Both the position numbers and the translations under genes were made by a program. Source: Przewalskia tangutica (taxonomy: Eukaryota; Streptophyta; Magnoliopsida; Solanales; Solanaceae). From it: a DNA stretch of 64,000 bases. The notes under the pieces are model-generated. The model ran no database searches and was not told where the DNA came from. It worked only from the letters and a program-made list of their open reading frames with translations. Each line of letters opens with the position of its first letter. Position 1 is the first letter of the stretch. Below are positions 45,788 through 58,020 of the stretch, piece by piece. The DNA is taken from contig CM056726.1 in the NCBI GenBank assembly GCA_029844215.1, forward strand, positions 73,337,548 to 73,401,547. The letters run 5' to 3'.

Positions 45788-46850
45788 ACATTTAAACCCT
45801 CTTTTAAGACAGATTAAGACAATACCATGCCTACATTTTAAACCAACACATTTTCCCTTTTTAAGGTCAAGTAACAACATTCTTTTCCAATAGTTCAAGT
45901 TGCATATTTTTAAATACTCAAGTCTATTATTTTCGAAAGATTTCATAGTTCATAGTCCTAATCACTTAACGACGTAATTTCTTCTTTTAACAAAATTGAG
46001 TAACATATATCTTATGTGTGAGTAGTTTATTCTTGTTTATAACAATCTTATTAAAGCAGCCATGATCTAGGAAATGTAATACAATTTTGTCTTATCTTAG
46101 CTTCTATGCAGATGGAGGTTTCTACTGGTTTTAATATAATTAATTATTTGTCAATACATTTTCCTTTATTAACGCTGCAGTGGTTTGTTCGATACTTATT
46201 CTCATTTCCGAAATCAATATAACTTATAGTTAAAAACCAAGTACTCATTACTCACGAATGAGGTTTCACAACTTTTTAATAAAATTCATATCAAGCCAAT
46301 TAAGTCAAGTCTCTTATTTTCTTAAAATCAACAACCCATTTCTTACCTACATAAAGTTGTTATAACAAACTTCCCATAAAGCCGTTATAACACTTTATGT
46401 TTTAAACCAACCCAATTCATTTAGCACACGTACGTCTACCGTACTACATAGTTTACAAACATCATGCTAGAAAGGATAGGAAGAGGTTCACATACCTCGC
46501 GACGATTATCGACAAATAGCAAAACGCTCCACCGTACTATAACCCTGCTAGCCTTGTCCACCCTTCAAGTAGAACACGCTACTCGCAGAACTTCAACCTA
46601 TAATGGCCATATACGTCTATCAACATCTAGACTACTGTAAATACAGCCCTATGTAAGTACAGTTCAATTCTCTTCTCTTATACCATCCTTCTATAACTTA
46701 TACTCATTTCTATACTACTACAGTATGTAATCTCCAATTACAATAGAAGGACAAGATATTTACCTCGATAAGTCCAAAATTATCCAAGATAAATGTCGAT
46801 CCTGAGCAAGGTTTAGCTCCTATTCTGCACGCTCCGATAGCTCCAAGAAA

Positions 46851-46855
46851 CCCTT
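46851..46855 (+). other. Target-site duplication CCCTT, left (element H)
   Basis: Matches 56173-56177. Confidence 0.93.
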
Positions 46856-47584
46856 TTTCACGACCCGTTCCGGGGCCCGTGACTGATGCCTTACCCGGGC
46901 ACCCAAGTAGTCATACATCAGAGAAAATCAGCGGAACATAAAACAATAACATGAAGCCAATGCAATAAGACAGTGAAATAAGAAGACAGGCTAACCAAAA
47001 ACGGTTACCTTCAGTATATATAAATAACAATTTGAACAGTTACATCCAATTACAACCCCGCCACAACAGATTACTGCACTTCTACGAATGATATGACAAC
47101 AACGACGGCGGGGGCCGCCATACCCACGAATGTAAGCACTACAACAACAGGGGACTATACCAAGATAAGCCTCCGGAGAAACGGAGCTTTCCCAAACGCT
47201 GAACTGTTGACCCTAAGAGCGAGGATCAACGACTGGTGTACCTTTACCTGCGGCATGAACGCAGCCCCCCGAAGGAGGTCAGTACAACAGGTACCGAGTA
47301 TGTGAAACTGAAAATAAATACTGTAAATGAAATCATAGTAGTCTATATAAAGCAGGAGACATGTATGATAACCAAACTACAGTTCACAATAAATAAGCAG
47401 TCATGTCAAGTCAGGGACTCACGCCCTCAAAGTCATCACAATAGAACCGTACAGGGTAAGTACGAAGGCATAGCCGACTACTAAGACCCACAGTACCAAA
47501 AATACCATAAACTGTATCACGAGGTCTTTCTAGACCGCACCACATGATCGAAGCTGGCCACTCGCCCGCAGTATCACTGTGCGC

Positions 47585-47890
47585 GTCTATCCCTGGAACT
47601 TACCGCAGCTCCGCATAGGTCACACCGCAGAACCCGCGTAGGTATTCTCGAATCATGGTCCTGCATCGCTGGTATACCCCGCATCGAAGGCAGCTTAACC
47701 CTCGGTATCCGCCTGGACTCCCGCAGCCCGCATAGTCCCTCAAAGACCGCATAGTCCCTCAAAGACCGCATAGGGCATCCCCCGCATCGGGCTAAACACC
47801 CGGAATGATCAATCCTGGAGCATACCGCTGCTCCGCATAGTCTCACAGACCGCATAGGCCGTATAGACCCGCATCAAGGGTGGCAAGCCC
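47585..47890 (-). repeat. GC-rich CCGCATAG repeats in H 3' LTR
   Basis: Irregular repeats of CCGCATAGTCCCTCAAAGA and CCCGCATCG-type words. Same class as the ATGCGG block of A, B, C, E, I, J. Matching block at 53440-53720 in the 5' LTR. Confidence 0.7.
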
Positions 47891-49733
47891 TCGGTATAAT
47901 AAGTCAAGGGGGTATGTGATACGATAACAGTACAACGGGCTTAACGTTTAACAACGTAAGCACAACAAGAGAGACCCCCTTACACAACAATCACAAGATA
48001 CTAACACACGTAGCATCCTAACATGTTTACTTATCAAATCAACAAGAAAGTATTACAAGGCTATCACAAACCAACACAATCAAGTTATTCACACAAGGTA
48101 CTTTATGCTAATCAAGTTTGGGTATCTATCCCCAAAGTACTTCATACATTAACTCTTTAAAAGATCCGTTTCTTTCACAGAAGTCACACAATACCCGTAG
48201 TATAAAATAAAGTGACTGTCCTTTTAAGTAAACCAGAACACTTCCCTTTGTAAAATCAAGTAACAACATTATTTTCCAAACGTCCAAGTTTGCCTAATTT
48301 CAAATGTTCACGTTTCTTATTTTAGAAAGGTTTCGTAGTTCATAGTCTTATTCATTTAAGAATATAATTCTCTTTTAATCAATCTGAGAAACATGTGCCT
48401 TATATGTGATTAGGTTATTCTTGTTCATAATCAATCTTATTAAGCAGCCATGATCTAGGAAATGTAACATCATTGTCTCATCTTAGCTTCTATGCAGATG
48501 GGGGTTTCTACTGGTTTTAATAATACTTCATTAGTCAAAACATTTCCCTTTATTAACGCTGCAGTGGTTTGTCGATACTCATTCTGATTTCCGAAAATCA
48601 GTAAAAGATTATTCCTTTTTTAAAAACCAAGTACTCATTACTCACGAATGAGGTTTCACACAAAATTCATATTAATTTAATTAAGTTAAGTCTCTTATCT
48701 TTTAAGATCAAGTCTCTTAACTTCTAAAATCAATAAACCATTCTTTTTATCTTTCTTAAGCCGTTATACCTAACTTCCCATAAAGCTGGTATAACTCTTA
48801 AGCTTTTTTTTAAAAACAAGTATTACTCTTCTTTCAACAACGGTTCTTAATAATTTTGAAATACTTCAAAATTCTTATTATTCAGGCTTAAGTCAAAAGA
48901 CATTGCCACACAACTACGTTCAGTTAACACACGTACGTCTACGGTACTACATATATATATTATTCAGGCTTAAGTCAAAAGACATTGCCACACGTACGTC
49001 TACCGTACTATATATATACATTCTTTTAAAATACTTCATGCTCAAGGGTATAGGAAGAATCACATACCTCGCGACGATTATCGACTATTAGCAAATCGCT
49101 CCACGGCTATAACCCGGCTAGCCTTGTCCACCTTTCAAGTAGCACATGCTACTCACTGAATATTCAACCTATAAAGGTTATACAGTCTATCAAAGTCCAG
49201 ACTATCTGGAAGAGTAAATCTAGATACAAGTTCTACGGAAAATTGGGCAGTACCTCCCTACCCGTCAAACTTCACAATTCTACTGTAAAACAGTCCTATG
49301 TAAGTACAGTTCATTTCTCTTCTTTAAATTCAGGCTTAAGTCCAAAGACATTGCCGCAAAACTAAGTTCAGTTCTATATATAGTATACTTCAACTATATA
49401 TTCCTACAACATGTAATTTCCAATTACAATAGGGGGACAAGATATTTACCTCGATAAGCCCAAAATTATCCAAGTTTAATGTCGCTCCTGAGCACCGTTT
49501 AGCTCTAACTCCGTGCGCTCCAACCCACTCCAAACCACCCTTAGAAGTTCTAACCAACTTCTACTTAATACTCCAACCAACTATGGAGATTTTCCCTAGG
49601 GTTTCGGTTTGAGACAAAAAGGACATACGGTAGTATTCCCTAAGCTCTACGTATAGAGGTATCTTTGGAATACTACAAGGTATTTTGGGTATAGTAACAA
49701 TACTTTGGAGAGTATTTCTACCAAGAGGGGGGG

Positions 49734-50129
49734 TATTTATACGAGACAACACCACAAGGGGGGGTGTATACCTCTACCAACCCCACTAGGAGGGTACTCT
49801 CGCCAAGGGGAAGGGACTCTCGGCCAGGGGCCTCTCAAAAGGGGGGAGGGGGAGGCTAGACGAGACCTCAACACAAAGGGGGGGAAGCTCTCAAGACTTA
49901 GAGATTTTTGGATGAAGAAGTCTTCAAAGGGGGAGGGTATTTATAGGCCAAGCAAAGGCCAACCAATGGCAAGATCTAGCCAAGTGCTATGCAAGTGTAG
50001 GGCAAGATATGCCCAAGTGCCCCTAGTCCCTACTCCAAAACCCTGCAAAAATCCTACCAACTATGGCACCACTTTCGGCCAAGCTACCGCCTCACACTCC
50101 ACCAACTCGGGGTGACAAGTGTCGCCTCT
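49734..50129 (-). promoter_or_regulatory. LTR promoter (H 3' LTR)
   Basis: On the minus strand: E-box palindrome 50109-50129, TATAAATA at 49945-49938 and a second at 49741-49734, with a G-rich (C-rich on minus) tract between. Confidence 0.65.
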
Positions 50130-50338
50130 CGTTGGTCCAAAATGTTTCGTCTCTCGGAAAAATCCATAAAAATTAAAAATGACATAGCCGGAATTTTCCT
50201 TCGCAAGTTATGTAAAGCGTTTAGTCGAAAACGACTCTAACCGGGTGTTGTGCACAAAAATAATTCGGCCAAGCCTACTTTAAAAGCCCAAACTTTTCTA
50301 CGCACGTCCCCACGTACATACTGAAATACGGTATAACA

Positions 50339-50372
50339 TTCTCCTCGCTTAGAAACATTCGTCCGAATGTTC
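50339..50372 (-). other. Polypurine tract and inverted repeat (element H)
   Basis: TTCTCCTCGCTT on + is the reversed purine tract, slightly altered from TTCTCCCCTCCTT. It is followed by AAACATTCG-TC-CGAATGTTC. Confidence 0.8.
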
Positions 50373-50559
50373 CTTCTAAGTCTCAAAACAAGCGTCGCAA
50401 GATAGTCTTCACTACTATACTTACGAAACAATCCTTGCCACACATGGCCACGAAACAACTTGCGCAAAAATACTTACATCCAAGTCCCAGAAACACTTCT
50501 AACATCACCACAAACACCTCTCTCGTGGTCTAAAATATACTTCCTTCGCACCTTCTCTT

Positions 50560-51420
50560 TACAAAAGAGATGATCACATCTATGCTCGCCATACATGCTC
50601 GCTTCTTCCCTTACGTGTCGTACCCTTCTTGTACACTCGAATTCTTACCATATTTCATTCTTGCCGGTTTCAAAACTCGTCACACCCTATCCGGTGGTAC
50701 CTTGAAGACCGACCGTCAACCTGAACTCTAAGCGTCGTCGCCGATTATCCGCACGATTTCTCTGAGCTGCCAAAACCTCTTCTAGACAAGCTTCACCCTA
50801 TCTACAGTCTGCTGGAACAAGTCTGAACCATCTATCTAAACCTTGCCAACATCGAACCAATCGACCGGCAACTTACACTTCCGCCCTTATAAGGCTTCAT
50901 AAGGCAATAACCAAACACTGAAATGGTAGCTAAAACACTCCCTCCACAGGAGACAACAATCCTCACAACTACCCCTGAAATCCAAACACTGGCCCGAGGG
51001 CGAATGCGATTCTGAGACTCGCCTGAGTTCTTAACCCTGACTGGTAAATCCTCTAGAAAAAAGAAACAACCGTACCCTGGGCCCCACTGTCTGACATAAG
51101 GTGAAAGTAGGCACCCCGTGCAGCCTTACAACCTTTCTGATATACCAACACAGCCGAGTAAATGATCCTGACCGAAGAACACGATGGGCTGCCCCCATCG
51201 GCCCGACTACTGGTTGAACGCACCCACGAACTCGTACGCTGGTTAACTAAACTTGGGCCTAACACCCTCGTGACCCTATCACAAGGCGGGACCACCACAA
51301 ACTGACCCCACCACCAAACAGGCCGCGGGTTGACCCGCAACGTGGCCTCAACCCGACCCGGCAACGCGCAAGACACTAGCTCCCCGATCCGGAAAACTCT
51401 CACAAATCACGTTACGAAAA
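50560..51420 (-). pseudogene. Partial integrase with unassigned N-terminal part (element H)
   Basis: On the minus strand a frame opens at 51403 with RVNPRPVWWWGQFVVVPP and RVTRVLGPSLVNQRTSSW. It runs into integrase core signals near 51060-51150 (MSDSGAQ, the second catalytic Asp context SDxGAQ). Further on, in other frames, YHFSV and the EALxGRK and PVDWFDVG motifs (about 50860-50930) and the C-terminal region (50680-50760) can be recognised. The first catalytic region and zinc finger are missing. The first 70 codons do not match a domain I recognise, but recur in G and I. Confidence 0.75.
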
Positions 51421-51789
51421 CCTAGCGGTCTTCTTAGCTCAACTACCCTCTCTCATTTCATACTACTCAGGGACTTATCACACAATATATCTCTCGTGCA
51501 CTATGCACTCCGCTAAGGGTCAAACATAAAATACCTCTTTACCCGAGATGGCCTTACCTCTAAGGTCTCTTACGTATAAAGCTCTAAGGCTCACACTTCC
51601 TATCCCCCAATCTTTCCCGGCTACTAACCATGATTCCTAATCACAACTAACACACTGCTATCAGAACATAACACTTATGATATACCCATCTTATCACACA
51701 TACTGATCTCTAGAGGGTTAAGGATATATATATATCTACTGCTTCACTCCCCTTAGTCGTTCTAATCAAACTCGCCCGTGAGCGCTTGC
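51421..51789 (-). other. Element H linker
   Basis: Conserved with A 14290-14660. No recognised gene on either strand. Confidence 0.55.
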
Positions 51790-52528
51790 TAGGAAGGTAA
51801 CGAACTACCCACCGATCCTGAAGGCTGAGTCCTCCTACTTGCATCCCTCCTACTAGGACACCCTTTCGACACCTGGCCCTGACGGCCGCAGGTACAACAA
51901 GTACCAACAAAAAGACGACATTCCCCGGGATGACGTGCATCACGCGATGAACCGGAAGCCCCGAGCTCGACCAACTCCCGCCTACCGAACGTCCCGAACC
52001 ACGTGGAGGACCTCTGCAGCGGTGGATGTGCATAATCAATCTTTGGTGAGGTGATTCGCCTCGAAAGTTACTAAAAGACCTTGCTGCTCGGCCTCTCTCT
52101 GTCCTTGGTTAACCCGTCGATCTCTACGTTTCTCGGCCTGCTGCGCATAAGCCCGTACACAGGCCATGCTCAAGCCTAACTGAAAAATTACTCTTGTGCA
52201 ACTCTCTCTTGGATAGTCATCAAGACTCGCGGTACATCGGTATACTCTCTGGTAGCCAAATCCATAGTTAGTAACAGGGTCGCCTCTTTGCAATCCATAT
52301 TCTCTGTCCCCCGGTCGTGGAACTGAAGGTTCAAAATATCATGGCCGCAGTAGGAACTGCCGCCGCCGTGCTAAACTCTGCTGGGGCTAGTGACGTCGCA
52401 GAACTCCCCGAATGAAGCACTACCCTAGGTAATGATTGGGCCTGTGCCCTCGTAACCCTCTGAACTCTACTCGCAGCTCCCTCGGCTGCCTAGCCCTCCT
52501 GGGCCCGGGTTGCCCTACGCGGAGGCAT
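51790..52528 (-). pseudogene. gag: Degraded gag with zinc knuckle (element H)
   Basis: Minus-strand gag from CAT at 52526-52528 (MPPR start, as in A). Readable parts: TNYGFGYQRVYR and ASLDDYPRESC (52036-52293), AQQAEKRRDRRVNQGQ, LVTFEANHLT, and in the next frame RHPGECRLFVGTCCTCGRQG then SKGCP. The last is a C-x2-C-x4-H-x4-C knuckle in which the His reads Gln (CAT to CAG or CAA type change). It shares with A the shortened capsid and the loss of the first knuckle's Cys pair, so A and H are close relatives. Frame breaks occur but are fewer than in F. Confidence 0.85.
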
Positions 52529-52635
52529 AACGGTAAGGGAAAGAAATACGTTAGAGGGTCCAACTTTCAACACAGCTCTAAGGCACGATCTCAGAGTGAG
52601 AAGAATAGAAACCAATCCTAAATATCCTATAGCCT

Positions 52636-52675
52636 CTTGATTATTGGTGTGGTGCACAACACACCGATAATCAAG
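52636..52675 (-). other. Post-PBS stem-loop with GTGCAC loop (element H)
   Basis: The best copy: CTTGATTATTGGTGTG and CACACCGATAATCAAG pair over 16 positions with one weak pair, enclosing an 8-base loop with GTGCAC (52652-52657). Confidence 0.7.
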
Positions 52676-52714
52676 ACTCTGAATCGATGCGTAGACACTT
52701 TCCGAGGATTAACT

Positions 52715-52726
52715 GCTCTGATACCA
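52715..52726 (-). other. Element H primer-binding site
   Basis: GCTCTGATACCA on + (TGGTATCAGAGC on -), identical to the initiator-Met tRNA 3' end, 4 bases from the LTR. Confidence 0.97.
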
Positions 52727-52730
52727 CTTT

Positions 52731-55700
52731 TGTCACGACCCGTTCCGGGGCCCGTGACTGGTGCCTTACCCGGGCACCCAAGTAGTCATACATCAGAGAA
52801 AATCAGCGGAACATAAAACAATAACATGAAGCCAATGCAATAAGACAGTGAAATAAGAAGACAGGCTAACCAAAACGGTTACCTTCAGTATATATAAATA
52901 ACAATTTGAACAGTTACATCCCATTACAACCCTGCCCACAACAGTACTACAGACCTCTACGAATGATATGACAACAACGACGGGACAGGGCCCCGTCATA
53001 CCCCTGAATGTAAGCACCTACAACAACAGGGGACTATACCAAGATAAGCCTCCGGAGAAACGGAGCTTTCCCAACGCCAACTGTTGACCCTAGAGCGAGG
53101 ATCAACGATCGTGTACCTTTACTCGCGGCATGAACGCGGCCCCGGGAGGTCGATCTAACAGTGCAGAGTATGTGAATCAAAATAAATCAGTAAATGAAAT
53201 CATAGTAGTCTATATAAAGCAGAGACATGTATGATAACCAAACTACGATTCACAATAAATAAGCGGTATGTCAAGTCGGGGACTCACGCCAAAGTCAACA
53301 CAATAGACCGTGCGGGGTAAATGCGAAGGCATAGCCGACTACTAAGACCAGCGATTACCAAAAATACCATAAAGCGTATCACGAGGTCTTTCTAGACCGC
53401 ACCACATGATCGGCGCCACTGCCGCGGTATCACCGCGCGCGTCTATCCTCGAACTTACCGCGACTCGCATAGGTCACACACGCACCCGCGTGAGGTATTC
53501 CTCGAATCATGGTCCTGCACACGCTGAGGTATACCCGCGTCGGCGCTTAACCCTCGGTATCCGCTCGACTCCGCAGCCGCATAGTCCTCAAAGACCGCAT
53601 AGGGCATCCCCGCGTCGGGCTAAACACCCGAATGATCAATCCTGAGCATACCGCTCTCGCATAGTCTCACAGCATCGCATAGGCCGTATAGACCCGCATC
53701 AAGGGTGGCAAGCCCTCGGTATAATAAGTCGAGGGTATGTGATACGATAATGATCTGCGCTTAACGCTTAACAACGTAAGCACAACAAGAGACCCCTTAT
53801 ACAACAATCACAAGATACTAACACACGTAGCATCCTAACATGTTTACTTATCAAATCAACAAGAAAGTATTACAAGGCTCTCACAAACCAACACAATCAA
53901 GTTATTCACACAAGGTACTTTATGCTAATCAAGTTTGGGTATCTATCCCCAAAGTACTTCATACATTAACTCTTTAAAAGATCCGCTTCTTTCACGAAGT
54001 CACACAATACGTAGTATAAAATAAAGTGGATCGCTTTTAAGTAAACCAGAACACTTCCCTTTGTAAAATCAAGTAACAACATTATTTTCCAAACGTCCAA
54101 GTTTGCCTAGTTTCAAATGTTCACGTTTCTTATTTTAGAAAGGTTTCGTAGTTCATAGTCTTATTCATTTAAGAATATAATTCTCTTTTAATCAATCTGA
54201 GAAACATGTGCCTTATATGTGATTAGGTTATTCTTGTTCATAATCAATCTTATTAAGCAGCCATGATCTAGGAAATGTAATATCATTTTGTCTCATCTTA
54301 GCTTCTATGCAGATGGGGGTTTCTACTGGTTTTAATAATACTTCATTAGTCAAAACATTTCCCTTTATTAACGCTGCAGTGGTTTGTCGATACTCATTCT
54401 GATTTCCGAAGATCAGTAAAAGATTATTCCTTTTTTAAAAACCAAGTACTCATTACTCACGAATGAGGTTTCACACAAAATTCATATTAATTTAATTAAG
54501 TTAAGTCTCTTATCTTTTAAGATCAAGTCTCTTAACTTCTAAAATCAATAAACCATTCTTTTTATCTTTCTTAAGCCGTTATACCTAACTTCCCATAAAG
54601 CTGGTATAACTCTTAAGCTTTTTTTTAAAAACAAGTATTACTCTTCTTTCAACAACGGTTCTTAATAATTTTGAAATACTTCAAAATTCTTATTATTCAG
54701 GCTTAAGTCAAAAGACATTGCCACACAACTACGTTCAGTTAACACACGTACGTCTACGGTACTACATATATATTATTCAGCTTAAGTCAAAAGACATTGC
54801 CACGTCGTCTGGTACTATATATATACATTCTTTTAAAATACTTCATGCTCAAAGGTATAGGAAGAATCACATACCTCGCGACGATTATCGACTATTAGCA
54901 AATCGCTCCACGGCTATAACCCGACTAGCCTTGTCCACCTTTCAAGTAGCACATGCTACTCACAGAATATTCAACCTATAAAGGTTATACTGTCTATCAA
55001 AGTCCAGACTATTTGGAAGAGTAAATCTAGATACAAGTTCTACGGAAAATTGGGCAGTACCTCCCTACCCGTCAAACTTCACAATTCTACTGTAAAACAG
55101 TCCTATGTAAGTACAGTTCATTTCTCTTCTTTAAATTCAGGCTTAAGTCCAAAGACATTGCCGCAAAACTAAGTTCAGTTCTATATATAGTATACTTCAA
55201 CTATATATTCCTACAACATGTAATTTCCAATTACAATAGGGGGACAAGATATTTACCTCGATAAGCCCAAAATTATCCAAGTTTAATGTCGCTCCTGAGC
55301 ACCGTTTAGCTCCAACTCCGTGCGCTCCAACCCGCTCCAAACCACCCTTAGAAGTTCTAACCAACTTCTACTTAATACTCCAACCAACTATGGAGATTTT
55401 CCCTAGGGTTTCGGTTTGAGACAAAAAGGACATACGGTAGTATTTCCGGGCTCTACGTATAGAGGTATCTTTGGAATACTACAAGGTATTTTGGGTATAG
55501 TAACAATACTTTGGAGAGTATTTCTACCAAGAGGGGGGGTATTTATACGAGACAACACCACAAGGGGGGGTGTATACCCCTCGGCCAACCCCACTAGGAG
55601 GGGGGGTACTCTCGGCCAAGGGGGGAAGGGGACTCTCGGCCAAGGGGCCTCTCAAAAGGGGGGAGGGGGAGGCTAGACGAGACCTCAACACAAAGGGGGG

Positions 55701-56172
55701 GAAGCTCTCAAGACTTAGAGATTTTTGGATGAAGAAGTCTTCAAAGGGGGAGGGTATTTATAGGCCAAGCAAAGGCCAACCAATGGCCAAGATCTAGCCA
55801 AGTGCTATGCAAGTGTAGGGCCAAGATATGCCCAAGTGCCCCCCTAGTCCCTACTCCTTAAAACCCTCACAAAAAATCCTACCAACTATGGCACCACTTT
55901 CGGCCAAGCTACCGCCCCACAATCCACCAACTTGAGGGTGACAAGTGTCGCCCTCTCGTTGGTCCAAAATGTTTCGTCTCTCGGAAAAATCCGCAAAAAT
56001 TAAAAATGACATAGCCGGAATTTTCCCTTCGCAAGTTATGTAAAACGTTTCGTCGAAAAACGACTCTAACCGGGTGTTGTGCACAAAAATAATTCGGCCA
56101 AGCCTACTTTAAAAGCCCAAATTTTTCTACGTACGTCCTTACGTACATACTCTGGAAATACGGGGTATAACA
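52731..56172 (-). mobile_element. Element H, 5' LTR
   Basis: 3442 bp, + strand TGTCACGACCCGTTCC to GGAAATACGGGGTATAACA. Very similar to the 3' LTR. In the right-hand half the copies differ by a few indels; in the GC-rich block (53000-53720) many CTG/CAG/CCG sites differ. Hairpin module about 52980-53140; paired block about 54240-54400. Confidence 0.96.
55540..55955 (-). promoter_or_regulatory. LTR promoter with twin TATA boxes (H 5' LTR)
   Basis: On minus: E-box palindrome GAGGGTGACAAGTGTCGCCC at 55934-55955, TATAAATA at 55762-55755 and again at 55547-55540. This would be the element's own promoter. Confidence 0.7.
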
Positions 56173-56177
56173 CCCTT
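56173..56177 (+). other. Target-site duplication CCCTT, right (element H)
   Basis: Matches 46851-46855. Confidence 0.93.
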
Positions 56178-57031
56178 AGAAGTTCCCAAACAACTTCTAC
56201 TTAATACTTCAACCAACTATGAAGATTTTCCTTAGGGTTTCGTTTTGTGACTAATGGATATAAAGTAGTATTTCCGGGCTTTAGTATAGAGGTAACTTTG
56301 GAATACTACAAGGTATTTGGCTAAAGTATTTTGGGATAGCAACAATACTAGGAGAATATTTCTCTACCAAAAGGGGGGGCTTTTGGACGAAACAACAAGG
56401 AAAGGGGGGAAAGTGCTTCGGACGAAGGCTTCCAAAAGGGGGGGAGCTTGGACGAAAGCTCTACTACAAAAGGGGAAGGATTTGAGACTTGGAAGTTGTG
56501 TTTGTGGATGAAGAAGTCTTGCACAAGAGGGGGGTATTTATAGAACCACCAAGGGCCAAGATTAAAACAAATGGAGGGTGAAGATTTGGATCCATGTGAA
56601 GAAAGAGGTCTTCCAACCAAGTGTCCACCACAATGTTAGGACATATGTCCACCACAACCTTGGGACATATGTCCCCCACAACAAAGAGCCATGTGGCCTT
56701 CCACTAGGCACAAAAAACGTCCCTACCTACCCCCACTCACCCAAAGAAATATCTTCCAAGACTTGACCATTTGACCTTGTCCACTTGGCCAACATTTTCG
56801 TCCAACCCATGCCATTTAAGGGTGACACATGTCACCCTCCTATTGGTCCAAAATATTTCGTCTCTCAGAAAAATCCGTAATCGGTTAAAATATTAAAAAC
56901 GTAGAATTTCCTTCACAAGGTTCAGAATCTTTTCCGTCGAAAGTTCACAATTTCATCCTTAACCTAATTAGGGCTTGAATATTCGTACGTACGTCCTCGC
57001 ATACATACTCTGGAAATACGGGGTATAACAT
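56178..57031 (-). mobile_element. Element G, 3' LTR, piece 3 (U3 end)
   Basis: Last piece of G's LTR, ending GGAAATACGGGGTATAACA, next to G's polypurine tract. TATTTATA at 56535-56542. Palindrome GGGTGACACATGTCACCC near 56819-56840. The whole G LTR adds up to about 2.9 kb from three pieces. Confidence 0.93.
56535..56840 (-). promoter_or_regulatory. LTR promoter (G 3' LTR)
   Basis: Minus-strand TATAAATA (56542-56535) and a perfect palindrome with core ACATGT near 56819-56840. Confidence 0.65.
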
Positions 57032-57065
57032 TCTCCCCTCCTTAGAAACATTCGTCCCGAATGTT
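57032..57065 (-). other. Polypurine tract and inverted repeat (element G)
   Basis: TTCTCCCCTCCTT on +, followed by AAACATTCGTCCCGAATGTTC, the reverse of the A and D arrangement. Confidence 0.88.
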
Positions 57066-57331
57066 CCTTCTCAAGACAGATAACAATAAAGTTCCTCACA
57101 GCTTAATCAGTTTGCAAATGCCACACATGGCCACATAATAACACACGCACAAGTACTTACATCCAAGTCCACGAGGAATCACCTCTAACATCACAAAAGC
57201 TCCCACCCAAAGTCTAAAAGATACTTCTTTCGCACCTTTACTTCCCATAAGAAATGATCACTTCTATTCTCTTAACACATGTTCACTTATTCCCTTACTC
57301 GTCGTACCCTCCTCGTACACTCGAACTCTTC

Positions 57332-58020
57332 CTAATAAACTTTCCACATTTCTGTTATTGCTTCAGTTTCCAAAATCTCGGGGTCACTATCTCCAACTTG
57401 GTCATCATTAACTGGGAACACTCTGGATGGATCTCCGATACTTTTCCGAACATAGCAACATGAAAGACCGGACGTACTGCCTCCTACGTCGGACAGCAAA
57501 GCTAACTTATAGGCAACCTGGCCTATTCTCCAAATGATCTGAAAACGCTCAAAGTACCTCGGGCTAGGTTTCCCCTGCTTTCCAAATCTCATCACGCCCT
57601 TCCGGGGTGGTACCTTCAAGAAAACCCACCGCCAACCTGAACTCCAAGTGTCGACGCCGATTATCCGCACGACTTCTGTTGACTCTGAGCTGCCAATAGA
57701 CACTCCTGGATAAGCTTCACCCTATCCACATCCTGCTGAAACAAGTATGAACCAACTATCTGAACCTTGCCAACATCGAACCAATCGACCGACAACCTAC
57801 ACTTCCGCCCATACAAGGCTTCATAAGGCGACATCCGAATACTGAAATGGTAGCTATAGTGATACTCACTCAACAAGAGGCACATAATCCTCGCTGCTAC
57901 CCCTGAAATCAAAAACACCGGCGAGGTGAATGCACATCGAGACTCACCTGAGTTCCTAACCCCGCCTGGTAAAACCTCCAGAAAAAGAAATAGCCATAAA
58001 CTGGGCTCCACTGCCTGTCA
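57332..58020 (-). pseudogene. Partial integrase, best-preserved copy (element G)
   Basis: Minus-strand integrase end. The frame 58011-57661 reads worn core, then YHYSYHFSIRMSPYEALYGR, KCRLSVDWFDVGKVQIVG, DRVKLIQECLLAAQSQQKS. Overlapping it, the frame from 57703 reads WVFLKVPPRKGVMRFGKQGK, LSPRYFERFQI-type, RIGQVAYKLAL, then the tail with IGDPSRVFPVNDDQVGDSDP. These are the gypsy integrase C-terminal and GPY/F-like regions that bind DNA. The first catalytic region and zinc finger are missing. The overlap of the two frames suggests a single frameshift near 57680. No chromodomain is visible after the GPY/F-like part. Confidence 0.85.

Larger units (their letters stand above)
45372..46855 (-). 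mobile_element. Element G, 3' LTR, piece 2
   Basis: Continuation of G's LTR after F. Carries a 48-bp array (45463-45787), the paired block in reverse (about 46040-46190), CATAAAGCCGTTATAACACTTTATG near 46376, and the CTCGCGACGATTATCGAC segment. Cut by H at 46855 within a stretch that continues at 56178. Confidence 0.92.
46856..50338 (-). mobile_element. Element H, 3' LTR
   Basis: 3483 bp. Its outer end reads TTTCACGACC on the + strand instead of TGTCACGACC, so the terminal CA of the element has become AA; the target duplication confirms the border. Hairpin module about 47105-47270, ATGCGG-type repeats about 47585-47890, paired block about 48420-48570, TATTTATA 49734-49741 and 49938-49945, palindrome 50109-50129. 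Confidence 0.93.
46856..56172 (-). mobile_element. Element H, complete non-autonomous gypsy element
   Basis: 9317 bp on the minus strand: 3' LTR 46856-50338, internal 50339-52730, 5' LTR 52731-56172, flanked by CCCTT. Inserted in G's LTR. Same internal plan as A: gag, linker, partial integrase. Confidence 0.96.

Noticed and set aside
45384..45817. Long open frames on both strands with repeated SRPIPWDSV or VPWDGPGHV peptides
   Set aside because: They come from a 48-bp tandem repeat whose length is a multiple of three. Four frames are open together, and the array lies inside an LTR.
48903..49091. Small hydrophobic frame with YIYILF segments
   Set aside because: Lies in an AT-rich part of the H LTR. 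The other H LTR (54718) has a different frame end, so no coding constraint is evident.
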